From: Loxodes magnus
Lineage: Eukaryota > Ciliophora > Karyorelictea > Loxodida > Loxodidae
Direction of reading: 5' to 3'
Assembly: GCA_946699065.1 (NCBI GenBank)
Contig: CAMPDV010000901.1
Coordinates: forward strand, 99,181 to 163,180
Length of the DNA: 64,000 bases
Shown one piece after another: positions 24,681 through 37,934 of this stretch (position 1 is the first letter of the stretch; each line of letters begins with the position of its first letter). A program made the translations under genes and the position numbers. The notes below the pieces were generated by a model that saw only the letters and a list, made by a program, of their open reading frames with translations, made no database searches and was not told where the DNA came from.

Positions 24681-27600
24681 ATTCCTTGATTATGAAAGTT
24701 TTAAATTAGGCTTTTTAATAAATTGAATATGATTTAGTGATAATTTTAGAATATTTAAAGTAAATTAGGATTATTTAATAAATGATAATTGAATTTGATT
24801 AAAAAGGATAAAATGATTAGTTAGTATTTTGACTTAAAGTAGTTAATGAATAATAGACTAATGATTTAATGATTATATTGATTTTGAATAATAATGTTTA
24901 TAGTTTTAAAATATTAGTAGTATAATCCCTTATAATGCTTTTATATTTTTGATGACTAATTTAAATTAATCTTTTTTGATAAAATAATAATTTAATTAAT
25001 TAATTTTATTATTTTTAAATTAAATATACTAATTATTTATTTATCAATTCATAGTCATTTAACATTATTTAAATAACATTTAACTATATCAACAGTAACT
25101 ATCAAAACTACTATTACTACTATCAAATATACTATTTACATATTTTTACTAACAAACCTAAATAACTCATTTCAAATTACTTCTTTAATAACTTATATAA
25201 TATCTATTTATTATTTAACATACAAATATTACATTCTACTATTATAACAAAAACTATTACCTATTTTACTTCTACTAAATCCAAACCCATACCTAGTTAT
25301 TAGATTATTAGAAACTAAAAAAAACTAAATACCATTTACTTTATTCCTATTAATATCAAACCTTTACTAACATTATTTCTATTTCTTAAATAAGAAAAAG
25401 AAGCAATAGTTTGAAGGATACTTCTAAAATTAAAATTTAGAAATTTAAAATGTTTGCTTCAAAGTTTCCTCCTTAATAAGCCGTTACTTTAATTATTTGC
25501 TTTACTATAATGAAGCATACTATTATTTCCTAAAATAGAATTTTAACGTAAGAACAACATGTATAAGAGAAAGATTTAGATTAGCTATCTATAATTCATT
25601 AAATATTGTACAAGTGTTGGGAATAATAGTTTATTTTTACCTTTCATTTTAATATCGACAATGATAGCTCCAATTTAGCAAAAATAATTCTACTTAGTAA
25701 AAAAGATAAAATTACATCATTTAATCTTTATTCTCAAAATAAGAGTAAAGAAATTAATTTGAAGTAAGATAAATATATTTTTTAATTAAGAGTTGTCAAG
25801 ATAATCAAAACCTTGCTTACTTATGAATATTTGCAAATAGATATTATAATTGATGATTTCAAAGAGTTTAATAAGCATAGAATTATTAAAAAAAATTTAT
25901 TCTAATAATGCCTTTAAAGAAATGCAGTCATATAAACAGCGAAAAGATTTTTTGATTTAATAAGAGATATATAAAAAGTTTTCTCTTTAATAATATACGC
26001 TAAATACAATAGACATATAATTTAAGAAACTATTTCAATTTAAAAATTAATTACTTATCTTATAACCTTTAATATGAACGGAATCGTCGATATATTAAAA
26101 CTCAATTCAATAAAGTTTGCTTAAGTAGATAGGAATTTGATACGTTTGAGTACATTTTCAAACGTAATCTTTTTGCAGATATTAAAAAAATTGTAATAAA
26201 CTTAAAATAATTAATGGAAAATAGTGTAAAAGACTTGTTTTATATGACTAAAACTATATTAATAAATAATTTACAAAAGATAAGATAATTAAATTAGATA
26301 AGTACATAAAATTATTTCATCAATAATATTTAGGAGACCATTTAAGATTTTAAGAACTAGAGTGAAGAGAAAATAAGTTATATTAAAAACCCATAAACAG
26401 ATTTAATGAGCTTAAAAATTCTTTATCAAGAGGAGAGTGAAAGAGAACCATGAATGAAATATACAAACTTTTAAATTTAGCGTAATTTGCATGGTTAAAT
26501 GCCAATAATTATACAATTATGTCTCAATATTTAAAATATTTAAACTCTTATAGTTTATTATTATTACTTATTATTTAAACTTTAAATAGTGAATAAGATT
26601 TTTAAATTATTAATTTAAAAAATAAAATAAATTATTTTAATAATTATCATTTATTTTATTAATTTAAGCTAAAATATGAAAATTTTATAATATAATTCTT
26701 GATATATATAAATAATAAAAATGATAGGAAAATAAAATTTAATCATTTAGCATTTATAATATTAAAGGATAGTTTTAGTTAAAATATGTTTTAAATAAAA
26801 GAAATAAAGTAATTTAATTATAGTTAAATATTTTATGTAAGTTTAATTTTCTTATTATTAGCAAATTAATAATAATGGCTTATATTTAAAATTCTTTAAC
26901 TAACAATTATAAAATAATTAATTTACCATAATTATACTAAGTTTAATTAAATTTTGATATATAAATTAATAATTTATGCTTAACTTTAAAATATAATAAA
27001 AGTTAGTTAAGATTATTATTATAATTACTTATATTACTTAGAACTAAAAATTATACATTCATTAAATTTATAATTATTGATAATTCTTTATTAATTTTAT
27101 TTTATACAGTTATCTCTAAAGATACGTTTAACTATATTTATTTTATAATTTACTAAATTATTGTTTTAATTATTGTAGATATTAATTATCAAATGTGAAC
27201 TTTTATATTTTTATAATCTAGTAATCAAATGCTTATTCTTAACCAATTATTTAAAACTCTTATCAAAATTATGAAAAGCATCCTCTTTATTAGTTTTAAA
27301 TTGATACAAAGATAATTAATTCTAGCATATAATTATTGAATTATTTTAGATTTTTGATATAGTATTTTTAATATTAATATCTTACTATTATAAAGGATTA
27401 TTTTAAACTATATTTTGCTATCATTTAGAATTTATATTATTAAAGTAATAAAGCTAAAGTTCTCTTTAGTTTACTTAGAACTTAAATTCCTTTTAGATAT
27501 TTCTTCCTTTATATTATCTATGTTTTATTAATTGTAGTTAAATAAAGAATTCTTTAAATGGCTTAATTAGCAATTTAATTAGTTTTTAGAACTTAAATTT

Positions 27601-27749
27601 TAATATTTATTTATAAAAATAAATGGTATAAATTAAAGCTATTTAGTAATAGTATTTCACTTTAATGAAAGAGTTATTGTATGAAACTGTTTATTTAAAT
27701 TTTAAATTAAAATAATTTTTTACATCTATAACTGCATGAATTGCTTCCT

Positions 27750-30700
27750 TCAATTAGACATTAGTAAATGTTTTTAATGCTTTTTAATATAATCTTGATC
27801 TCATCAATTTTTAATTACTCTTGTTATAGTCTCTCTTTTATGTCTTCCTTTTTTACTTTTTCCATTTCTAATAATTCTAATCTTCTTGATATAAGTTTCT
27901 TGTGAAATATTTTTATTTATAAATCTAAATATCCCAAATAAGACTTTGGAAAGAAGTTTATAAGTCCTTAATCATATATTATAAAGCGTCTCAAGTCATA
28001 ATACCCAATCTTTTACGATAGTCAATCTCTTATATTAGAATAGTATATGCATTTAAAAATGTGCTAAAATGTACCATACTCTCCACACATACAGTAGGGA
28101 TTATCAATAGGATAATGATAAACTTAAAGATCTTTTCAAAAACTATAAGATTGGGTTCTAAGTTTATATATACTGATAATTTATTGTCTAAATTATTTGT
28201 TCAACTTAGTGTAAGTAATTACTAGAAATTGGTTAAGTTAAGATTACTAAACTGCTTAGTATATTAATTAATTTCAACTAAAAAAGTTTTTGGACCGGAA
28301 ACTCCTTTCCGATTGCACGACCCGACGCTCTCTTTTTATGGGATAACGGGGATATCCTGTTGTGCTCCAGGCACAGCTGCTAGGGAGCTCCATCGCTATG
28401 AGCAGCCAGGCTTCAAGCTCCTACCAAGAGCGGATAATTTCAAAGATAGTGTTCTCTTCAGAAAATGACTCTGACCAGGGACTTTCTCAGCGACAGGAAA
28501 GGAACTTGCTCCTAGCCATAAAACCAGAAAGTGTTGTCACGAAGGTCTTTCTCAGCTCCCACCATCTTTTCAATTATAACTGTTTAGTATATATTTTAGC
28601 TTTTTTCATTCTCTTAAACTTTTGAGTAGCTGCATTATAAAAATATTATTGTATTTTGTCTCTTATATATTTTAAAAAAAAAATTTAATTTGTAATAATC
28701 TTGGAATTCTACAGGTAGATACTATAGAGGTCTGATAATTGCTAAACTAAATCATAGCATTGATATCCTTTTATTCAGTTGGTAATGAAAAGAGAGCCTA
28801 TTGTTGATGTTGAAAAATCAATACTTTCTTATTTCATTTTATAATAGAATTTAAAAAACTTTATTGCCATAATGTGTTTGAAAGATAACCAGTTTAAATA
28901 TATGAAACATAACTTATTAATGTTGAAGTTGTTGCCTAAAGTGCTTTTCTTGAAATCATTCTCATATTTGATTCAATTCTATTCAAAACTCCAGTTATTC
29001 CTTTTTGAATACACCATGGTACTAGTTCTCTCCATATTCTGCTTTAGGTAATGTAAAAAGTCTGCATAAAGTTTTAAAATGTCAAGAAATCACATTCTTA
29101 TATCTTATAAGTTAAAAAAAAACTTTTTTCATTGCAGTTAAATACTTGAACGCGACTTCTTTACAATGGGAATTAAAATTCTTCTTCTAATGAAGCATTA
29201 CATCTAAATGTGTTACTAGTTCCTTTTAAATAATTGGTTAATTATCTAATCATAAATTTAAATTTTATTATTTATAATGTTTCTTTAAAATTTAGATACA
29301 TTCAGATTTGATAACATTTATCTTTAAGTGAGTTTATGTAAAATACTTACTTGTTTCATTTATTAACTCCTGCATTTACTTTGAAGTTCTGAAAAAAGAA
29401 TCAAATCATCTGCTCATCATCTGCATGCAAAGCTAATACTCCAACCCTGGCATTTGAATTCCGATTAAGTACTTTTACTTTCAAAATATCTAATTACTAT
29501 GTCATAATACAACAATGCTAAAATTAGTCCATACTAACTTCCTTACATAACTACATTGTTGCATTATAATGTTCTGGTGTTCTTTCCTTTATTTTAAATG
29601 AAGAATTTAGGTTTATGTAAAAAGATTCTAAGGCTATTATTATTCCAAGTGCTAGTTTAACTCTCTTTAATTTATCTAATAAAAGTCTTCTTTCTATTGA
29701 GTCAAACATTTTTTCAACATCTATCAGTGTTGCTATCAATTTAGTCTTACTTTTAGCACTTTTCCAATAGTTATCAATTATTTGTTATATTATTCAAATT
29801 TATTAAGTTGTTTATCTATTTTTCATAAATCCCATTTATGAAGAACGAATCAAATTTCTCTAATAAATTAGATTGTATAGTCTTTTTGTTAAAGTTTTAT
29901 CATATAGTTTTATAATGATATTAATCAGAGAAATAGGTAGTCAGTTTTTCCAGTCATCTTTATTTCCTTTTTTAAATATTGGAATTACCGACAATGTATT
30001 TAAATTCCTAAGGATTTATTCTAAATCTTAACATATTATTCAGAAAAGAGTGAAGAATTATTAACTAATATTTTCCACCTCATTTCAGAAGTTCACTTTT
30101 TATTCTGTCTGGACCAGCTGCTTTTCCATTCGTAATTTCTTTTATAATTTTTTGTATTTCTTGTATGGTAAAAAGATAAAATCCTTATAAATATGAGAGT
30201 TGATAATCTTTAATTTCTTAAATACTATCTTATATTCTATCTATTTTTTAATTACTAAGATTTATTTATTATTTAGTTAGATTAGAATGTTTGTTAAAAG
30301 TGCAATGCTCCCATGAATCAATGGATTCATTTTTGATTTCTTAATTAAAGTTCATTTATTTTATTTTTTAGGGTTTTTAATTTTCTTAGTATTTGAAAAT
30401 ATTTCTTTAGCATTTCCATTTAGAAGTAAAAATTTCTTTTTTGCTTTGTTTTTTCAAACTTTCACAAATTAGAATTGAAGTCATTCAGAATGTCGTTTCA
30501 CTTTTTCATGAATATTAGTTACTTATTAGTTTATTCTTCCAGAAATAATGTATGCTTCTTATATAATGAGTTAGCTCTTTTAGGCCTACATATTTCTTAG
30601 TAAGATCTTGAGGAAATTTGTTATAACTTGAGTCTGGAATAAAGAATCCTAATGTTTAATCAGCATTTTATTAGATGTTATTTTTGATAAATTCATATTA

Positions 30701-30850
30701 AACTTCAAGATTATCTTAATCTATCTAAAAGAATTCTAGATAAGTTTGCAGAAAAAATTCTAAATATTTTTGACGATATATTGCATCTTATAACCTATTT
30801 ATTTTATATTTCCTCAAATTCTTGCACATCTTCAATTAATCTCATATAAA
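27750..30850 (-). pseudogene. Minus-strand LINE ORF2 remnant (copy B), RT core retained
   Basis: This is the counterpart of 5850-8170. It keeps about 410 bp (29340-29750) missing from A and C. Within them, 29739-29551 encodes a palm block with VEKMFDS, equivalent to RT motif A (the F-D of which is catalytic). About 29425-29417 encodes HADDE, equivalent to motif C (usually F/Y-A-D-D). The ISIFKKG and PVSLI strands lie at about 30000-29900, and the C-terminal finger at about 28100-28035. Frameshifts and a SINE-like insertion at 28265 leave it inactive. Confidence 0.75.
28265..28577 (-). mobile_element. SINE-like element with 15-bp target duplication
   Basis: A 313-bp block of about 45-50% G+C interrupts the LINE remnant of copy B. 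It is absent from A (near 6376) and C (near 54441), where AATTGTTTAGTATAT is uninterrupted. It is flanked by AACTGCTTAGTATAT (28250-28264) and AACTGTTTAGTATAT (28578-28592). Read on the minus strand, its end is CTTTTTTAGTTGAAATTAAT, matching the 3' ends of the LINEs at 3710 and 9360. It has no coding potential that I trust. A sharing of the 3' tail suggests mobilisation by the LINE. A TGGCTAGGAGC stretch vaguely resembles an A box, but no clear B box was found. Confidence 0.8.
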
Positions 30851-33800
30851 ATTAAGTTTTGTTTTATAAATCAATTTGCAGGAAAAAAATTTTCTTTTTA
30901 AGCTATAATATCATCTTATCACTGTTTATCTTATAAAAGAATTGTTTTAATAATTAAGTTTTTATCTTTAAATAATCTAGCAATTTTCAGTTGATATCAT
31001 ACTTTATGAATAAATATAATTACAATCTTTAAAATATTAATAAAATAGATCAATAAGGAAAAAATAATGACTATTTAATTAGAAAATGAATATGAAAACA
31101 TTTTAATTTAATTTCTTGATAAAATATTTTAAATTAAAATAAGTGTTTAATCTTTTAAAAATTATATTTATTAAACCACTTTAAATATTTTTATGTTTAT
31201 GAATATTTAGTATCTTAAATTAAAAATTACTATATTGTATATTAAAGCAAACATTTATTAAAGGAATGTGAAATTAAAAATTATAATTTAGTTGTCTAAT
31301 AATTTAGCATATAACAAAAATAGTTCATTATTAAGGTTGTTTATGAAATTGTGTACTATTAGCATTATTGGCTTAATAGAAATTTTGCTTTTTATTATGC
31401 TATATATGTTTCTTTTTATATTGTACGAAATATTTCCCATTTTTTATAGATATAATTATAATAGTTATTAACTTACACTTTGTATATTATTTTAATTAAT
31501 ACAAAAAATTAAAGCTTTTCTTTTAACCTTTTTTGATATAATGAAGGTATATTGATTTCTTAATTATTTACACTTTCATTTTGCTAATTCTTATTATTTA
31601 ATATTAGAATATAATTTTATTCTTATTTTAGATGGAATATAAGATAATTTACAAGAAAGTGAAGATTTTTATAATTTTGCATATATTCAAATTATTTATA
31701 TAGTTTACTAGCAAATGCTTTTTATATGATAAATAATCAATCTATTTTTTAAAAAAGCTTTCAGCTTTAATAAAATAGCTTCATTAGAAATTCAAATTTT
31801 AAGATTAATAAATAAAATCGATTTTCTACATGCACAGTAGATATGCTTAAGTTGCTTAAAATCAGACAGTTTATCTTTAAAGCTTTTCTTTTAATATTAC
31901 AGAATGAGAAAAATTTTAAAGAGAAAAAATACTTAATATAGCAATTTTTCTTAAAAACTTGTTTTCCTCTTCTAAATTAACATCTTTTCGCAAACTAAAA
32001 ACAGATAGTTAGTCGTAGTAAGCTCTTTTCAAAACTCTTTTACTCATCTTTTCAATTTTTATCATTTTTATAATTATTATAATAAAGCAGAATATTTTTA
32101 AACTTGATTAATAAATTTTTGTTTCTTTATTTTATATAGTTAGGTTAGATACATTATTTGGATCCTTGTTTAATTCCTTTTTTTAGATTCTTTGTAAATT
32201 GGCCTAAAATTTATTATTACAGATGTATTTACCTCATTTTTTCTACTTGATTGATCATATTTTTATAAATAGATTTTTTAGCTCTTTTTAGATTAGTTAT
32301 TTTTAAAAATTTACAATATAGATTAAAAAAATAGTTTTAAGACCTCTTATAAAAAAAATTTTATTTATTTTGTTTCTTCTAAAATTGTCATTTATTTTTT
32401 TATCTTTACTTCTTAAAAGTCATTTAAAAAACTTTTCAAATCTTTTAAAATTCTATCCTTTAAGAAAAGGATTTATCCACCCGAAATTCTTTTGTAGCGT
32501 ATAACTCAGAGCGAAAAAAGGATAATTTTTTCACGATTTCATGGTTATTTTATTATATCTCCTTTTTTCTTGAGATCCTTTTCATTTAAGTAAATTCTAA
32601 TAATATTAAAAAATTTTAAAACAAATTTTTTCATTTACTCAAAAAGAAGTTCAAAATTAAAAATTGTATTTTTTCCAAAACATAAACAATAAATTTTTTT
32701 TATAATTTCAAACATAATTAACCTTATCAAAAATATACTTTTAAATAAAAAAGAAAAAAAGTTTTGATGAAAATTTTTCAAAAAATTTGCTTAAAAACAA
32801 AAATTTTTTTTTAATTTTTACAAAAAACCATTTCAACAAAAAAGATTTCCAAATTCTATTTTAATATAAAATTTTTTTAATTCCTATTTTTTCTCAAAAA
32901 TCTTTTATATTTGGAATTTTTTCTTGAAATTTTATTCCTATTTTAAATTTTTTATCCCGAAATAATTAAATTTGTTCCGTGCCGAAAATCTTTGGTAGTG
33001 TAAAACGCTGAGCAAAAAAACAAATTTTTTATTTTCATGAAATTTAAGCTCTAAAATTGAAAGATAATGATAAATAAAAAACTTAATATCAAAAAATTTT
33101 ATAATCCAATCGGAAACGAAACATATTAAAATAAAAATAAAAATTTATTATTGAACTTAAACACAAGAATAAACAAATTTAAATAAATTTATTAACATAT
33201 AACTTAAAAAATTAAATTACCATCCCAAAATTCAAAATTTTTTTAGTTTTAAGTCTATTTATAAAAAAAAACCTTTTTTACATATTAAAAAAATGTATCC
33301 CGTCCCAGAAATATTTATCAAAAAAATTCCTTAAAAAAAATTTAAAGATTTTTAAAATTAATTTCCAAATTTAATTTCAAAAACGATTTTAGATAATTAT
33401 TTTAGAAACGCTTTTCTAAGAAATTTTAAAAACTTTTTTTAAAATTACTTTCAAAATTTTTATTCCTATTTAGAATTTTTTATCCCAAAATCAAAAAATT
33501 TATTCCTATTTAGAATTTTTTATCCCAAAATAAAAAAATTTATTCCGTCCCAGATATCTTTGGTAGTGTAAAACGCTGAGCAAAAAAACAAATTTTTTGT
33601 TTTCATGAAATTTAAACTCTAAAATCGAAAGATAATGATAAATAAAAAACTTAATTTCAGAAAATTTTATAATCCAATCAAAAACAAAACATATTAAACT
33701 TAAATATTAAAATTTTATAATATCAATAAATATAATAATCAATCATAAAAAATAAATAATAAAAAAACAAAATTTAATTTAATTTAATTTAAAATAAATA

Positions 33801-34236
33801 CTTAATTAAATTTTTTAATTAATAATCAAAATTATAAACTTACTTTAACCTTATAAATAATATTTTAACCACTTCACAAAAAAAATGAAAATTTATACTC
33901 AACTTGAAATTTTTACAAAATCTAAAAATAAATCCATAAAATTTTACAGCATAAATTTAAACTTAAATTTATTTCATGCTTTCATTTAACAAAATTATAT
34001 TTTAAATATTTTTAAACATTACCACTTTAAATCAACATACCTCACTAATTTCTATAACCTATCACTCAACCTTTTTTTTAAACTAATAATATTTAAGAAT
34101 ATAACAAATTTTTAATTAATAATTAAAAAACTTCATATAACTAAAAACATTACAAACATTAAACATTCATTTAAATGCATTACCAATATCTTATATCTTT
34201 AATCGTAAAATTAAATTAAGTCAAATAGCAAGTTAC

Positions 34237-35323
34237 TCAACTCGAAACTCTCCACTTTCTCACAGTATTGTCTCTAGCTCCCGATACCAACCATCTATTG
34301 TCAACACTCAATGCTATAGATTCTATTAAACTTGTATGTCCTTACAAAGTCTATATACACTCACCCTTATCAAAGTTCCAGATCTTGATTGTTTCATCGT
34401 AAGATCCAGAAAATATAACACTTGAATCAACACTTAACTGAATACTTCATACAACATCTGTATGACCTTAAAGAGTACGAATACACTAACCGGAAGAGAA
34501 GTCCCATATCTTAATAGTCCTGTCACCAGAACCCGATATTATATACCTATTATCCTTAGACACTATCACCGAATAAACAGAACCTGAATGCCCAGTAAGA
34601 GTTCGCACAAGCTGACCAGTCTAGAAATCCCAAATCTTTATAGTTTTATCCCAAGATCCCGATATAATATATCTAGAGTCATAGGAGAGTACTACCGATA
34701 TAACTGTATTAGTATGCTCAGACAAAGTTCTTTGGAGAGCACCATTGAGGAAATTTCAGATCTTTATGGTTGCATCGTAAGATCCTGATACTATATAGCT
34801 AGAGTCATAGGAGATTACTACCGATCTAACGAAGGAAGTATGTCCCGTTATAGTTCTTTGAAGAGCACCAGTCTATGAATTTCAGATCTTGATCGTGTTA
34901 TCAGCAGATCCTGATACGATATAGCTAGAGTCATAGGAGATTACTACCGAATTAACTTAATCAGTATGTCCCGTTAAAGTTCTTATGAGAGAACCTGTCT
35001 GGAAATTCCAGATCTTTATCAAATTTTCAGGATAGTCCGAACCTGATACAATTCAATTCATATCACTTGATATGGCTACCGATAACACAGCTGAAGAGTG
35101 ACCAGTGAGGGCTTAGTCTAAAAAATATTAAAGAAATACCTTTACTTTGGTCATAACTGATCTTGTTTATTAACTTTTAGTAGCATAAGTTAGGCAGAAT
35201 TTCATACTTAAAATGAAGTAGAGATATTTTCCCTAGGATGTGGCTTCTCGCTCTTAGGAGTTTTCTTAAAAAAATACTTTTAGTAAATTGCTTTTCTTTT
35301 TTCTCCGTTTCTTTTTTCTCCAT
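34237..35323 (-). CDS. Seven-bladed WD40 propeller protein, paralog B
   Basis: The exons are 35323-35140 and 35117-34237, with a 22-nt intron at 35118-35139. The coding length is 1065 nt (354 residues), identical to paralog A, although the second ATG of A is ACG here, which supports the upstream start. Seven WD40 blades are intact and no indel breaks the frame. At the Trp where A uses TGG (13308-13310), this copy uses TGA (35053-35055). At a Gln where A has CAA, this copy has TAA (34468-34470). Blade-face residues differ strongly from A while the framework residues are nearly identical. Confidence 0.9.
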
Positions 35324-36720
35324 TTTAGTTTTTATAACTTATTTCAATAAATATTTAAATAAAATAACTCAATAAATTTTACTTACTTAATTTCAATATA
35401 ATTAAACTATTAAATTATTTATTAAACATACTTATAAATATCTTATTAAACATTGATTTTTCTATTTTTGTCTTAAAACGAGACAAGATATTAAACTAAT
35501 AGTGTACAAACTTTTAAGATTTTAATTATTTTATATCCTTTTACTTTTAAATAAAAGGATAAATTATTATTTCAAAAGTTTTATAACGAAGAATTTATAT
35601 CCCTATTATAATAACTTTAATATGCATTTATTAATTACAACTTATTCGTGCTTTAAATCAAAGACTCTTAATAAAAAAACCTTATTTCTTTATAGACCCT
35701 TTTAAATTATAAATAAAATATTACAATTCTTTTAAATCTACTGTTATTAATTATTATTTTTCACTTACATTTAATCAAAAAATTATTTATTTAATCTTTT
35801 TACTAATTAAAAAAATGAAATAAAATAAGTTTCTTATTAACTAGTTTGAATAAATATTAAAAAACATCAAATTATTTAAAACAAAGCATTTTTAGAATCT
35901 ATAATATAAACTCTTTTAATTGTCCACTTTTTTACTACTATTTAATTAAAACTTTTTATTTATAAAGGTCTCTCTTATAATAATAAACTAATATAATTTA
36001 TTTTAATGTTGATTTTAAGCAAAATATATAAATGTAATAAATATAAGTAGTAGAAAGTAAATATTTAAACTAACTATAAATGGTGTATCACTAATTTTAT
36101 CTTACAATTATTAAATAGTAATATTTAATTTTATTATTAAAATAAGCTTTAATATGTTTAATTATGTCTATTAAAATACTTAAAATTTTATCCTTTTAGC
36201 TTTATTAGTTATTAATTAATTTCTCTTTAATTTAGATATTAGATTAGTTATAATTAATACATTTAGATAACTTTCTCTTTTTATAGCAAACTAATATTAT
36301 ATTTATTATTTATGTTATTTTTGTAATTATCATTTCTAATTAATAATACCTAAATTATTCTAGATTATTTAAAGATAAAAACTTAATTCTATTATTCTAT
36401 ACTTATCCAAAAAACATAGTTATCACTATTAATACTCTCTTTCTTAAAATTAGTTGTTTGCTCTTAAGAAAATTATAAGTTTTTTTAAGAAAGCATATTT
36501 TTAATATCTTCTATTATTATTTTCTGAATTAATAGAAAGAGTAAACTTAACATAATATGTTTCTTTGTAATAAGTATGAGATAATATAAGTATTAGATTA
36601 GCTAGTATAAGTTATTTAAAACTAAAATTAATGTCACAATAAATCCTAGTTGGTTTTAGTCATAAAATTTAAAAAGAATACAGTCTTTAGTAGTAATAAG
36701 AAAGTATTTAAATAAACATA

Positions 36721-37815
36721 ATGAAAGTGAGAAAAAAATTAAACCTACAAGATAAGAGTTTTAAATCTTAAATTGAATATTATTAATTAAAAGATTCAAG
36801 AATATCATTTACGAACTAGAATGAAATAGCTGCTAAGTTACAATTTTTCTCAATAAAATAAAATAATCAATTACAACAAAAATGCATGCTTGATATTTAA
36901 AAAATATTTAAGTTTTTAAGTAGTAATAGATTGGATATTGAGCATGGTTTAACAAGTGTTTCTATAGATAAAATAGAGTAACAAAAGTTTTACAGAAGAA
37001 TTAAATAATTATAGAATTCCAGTGTTTCTAAATGAAATAAAAAGTAGTCACTAAAATTTAATTAATCAAAGTCTTAAATAAAAAAGTTGCTATTAAATGA
37101 GAAATGTACATATCCAAAGGGGTTGCCAAAATGTCTATTTTGAACTTATAAATCTAAGAATTGTCCTTTTGAAAAAACAAAAAAGTGTAAATCCTTCTAG
37201 AACTACAAATATTCAATGATTTTTATAAAATTTAGATTGAAATATTCATGCAATAGTTTGAGATTTAAATTCTCAAAGTAGCATAATTGTACACACTCTT
37301 TAAGTTTTTCATTTTCTTGATTATCTTAAATCAAAAATTTTCAGTTGCATTTATTTTTTATTTTCTAAAGAACCTAAGTGCTTCAGAATGAGAGTGATAT
37401 CCTAAAAATTATTTTATTAAGCTGAAAGGCAAACATTATTTAATTTAATTTAATATTTTCTAAGGAATATAAAAAATTGCTGTTTTTTTCTCCAACTTTG
37501 CAATATCTTAGATTGAATTTGCTACTTCATTCACTACACTATTCAATAGGCATAAATTTAAATCCCAAAATTACAAAAGCATTCATACTTTAGTCTCTTG
37601 AAAACATTATCATTCTAATCCTTTAAAACTCTATCTGCTTAACTTCCCTTTTCTTAATTTAGATCATACTAATCTATTTTGATTTTCCTTATATCTCTAA
37701 GCTAAAACAAATCTAAAATACTAACTACCATAAAAAGCATTAAAGCTAGATTTTATTTTTAAATTAGTTTAATATACTTATTAGCAAATATCTTGTAAAT
37801 AAAAGCTTAGAATGA
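36721..37815 (+). CDS. Tentative Cys-rich protein gene
   Basis: The frame opens at ATG 36721, about 95 bp beyond the end of copy B. It can be read to in-frame TGA at 37318-37320 (199 residues), or through it as Trp to TGA 37813-37815 (364 residues). Residues about 130-165 form a Cys/Lys-rich patch with five or six Cys (KCTYPKGLPKC, NCPFEKTKKC), and HNCTH follows further on. The extension is Leu/Ile-rich and could be degenerate leucine-rich repeats. The reassigned-codon density (about 8%) is near the chance level. I do not recognise the family and rate the gene as uncertain. Confidence 0.33.
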
Positions 37816-37934
37816 AATATATAGTATATTTAAAGGTTTAATGTATCTTGTTAGTTTATTAAATCTTATTTAAAAATAAACGTTTTTTGTTTTCCTTTAT
37901 TTTAACTTTTATTTTATTTTATTTTTCTCTTAAA

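Larger units (their letters stand above)
24681..36625 (+). repeat. Long segmental repeat, copy B
   Basis: Copy B matches A from its first base to A position 14876 and then stops abruptly in unrelated sequence. It lacks the plus-strand LINE insertion of A. It carries a SINE-like insertion at 28265-28577 and keeps about 410 bp of reverse transcriptase sequence that A and C have lost. Adding and subtracting these events reproduces its length relative to A to within about 10 bp. It contains one intact WD40 gene. Confidence 0.93.

Noticed and set aside
28362-28625. Standard-code ORF of 87 codons on the plus strand
   Set aside because: It lies inside the G+C-rich SINE-like insertion and runs into its flank. 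Its length reflects base composition, and no family resemblance was seen.
34588-34788. Plus-strand ORFs inside the WD40 genes (also 59451-59648), and the minus-strand one at 45716-45913
   Set aside because: They are antisense shadows of the WD40 blades, which are well supported on the other strand.
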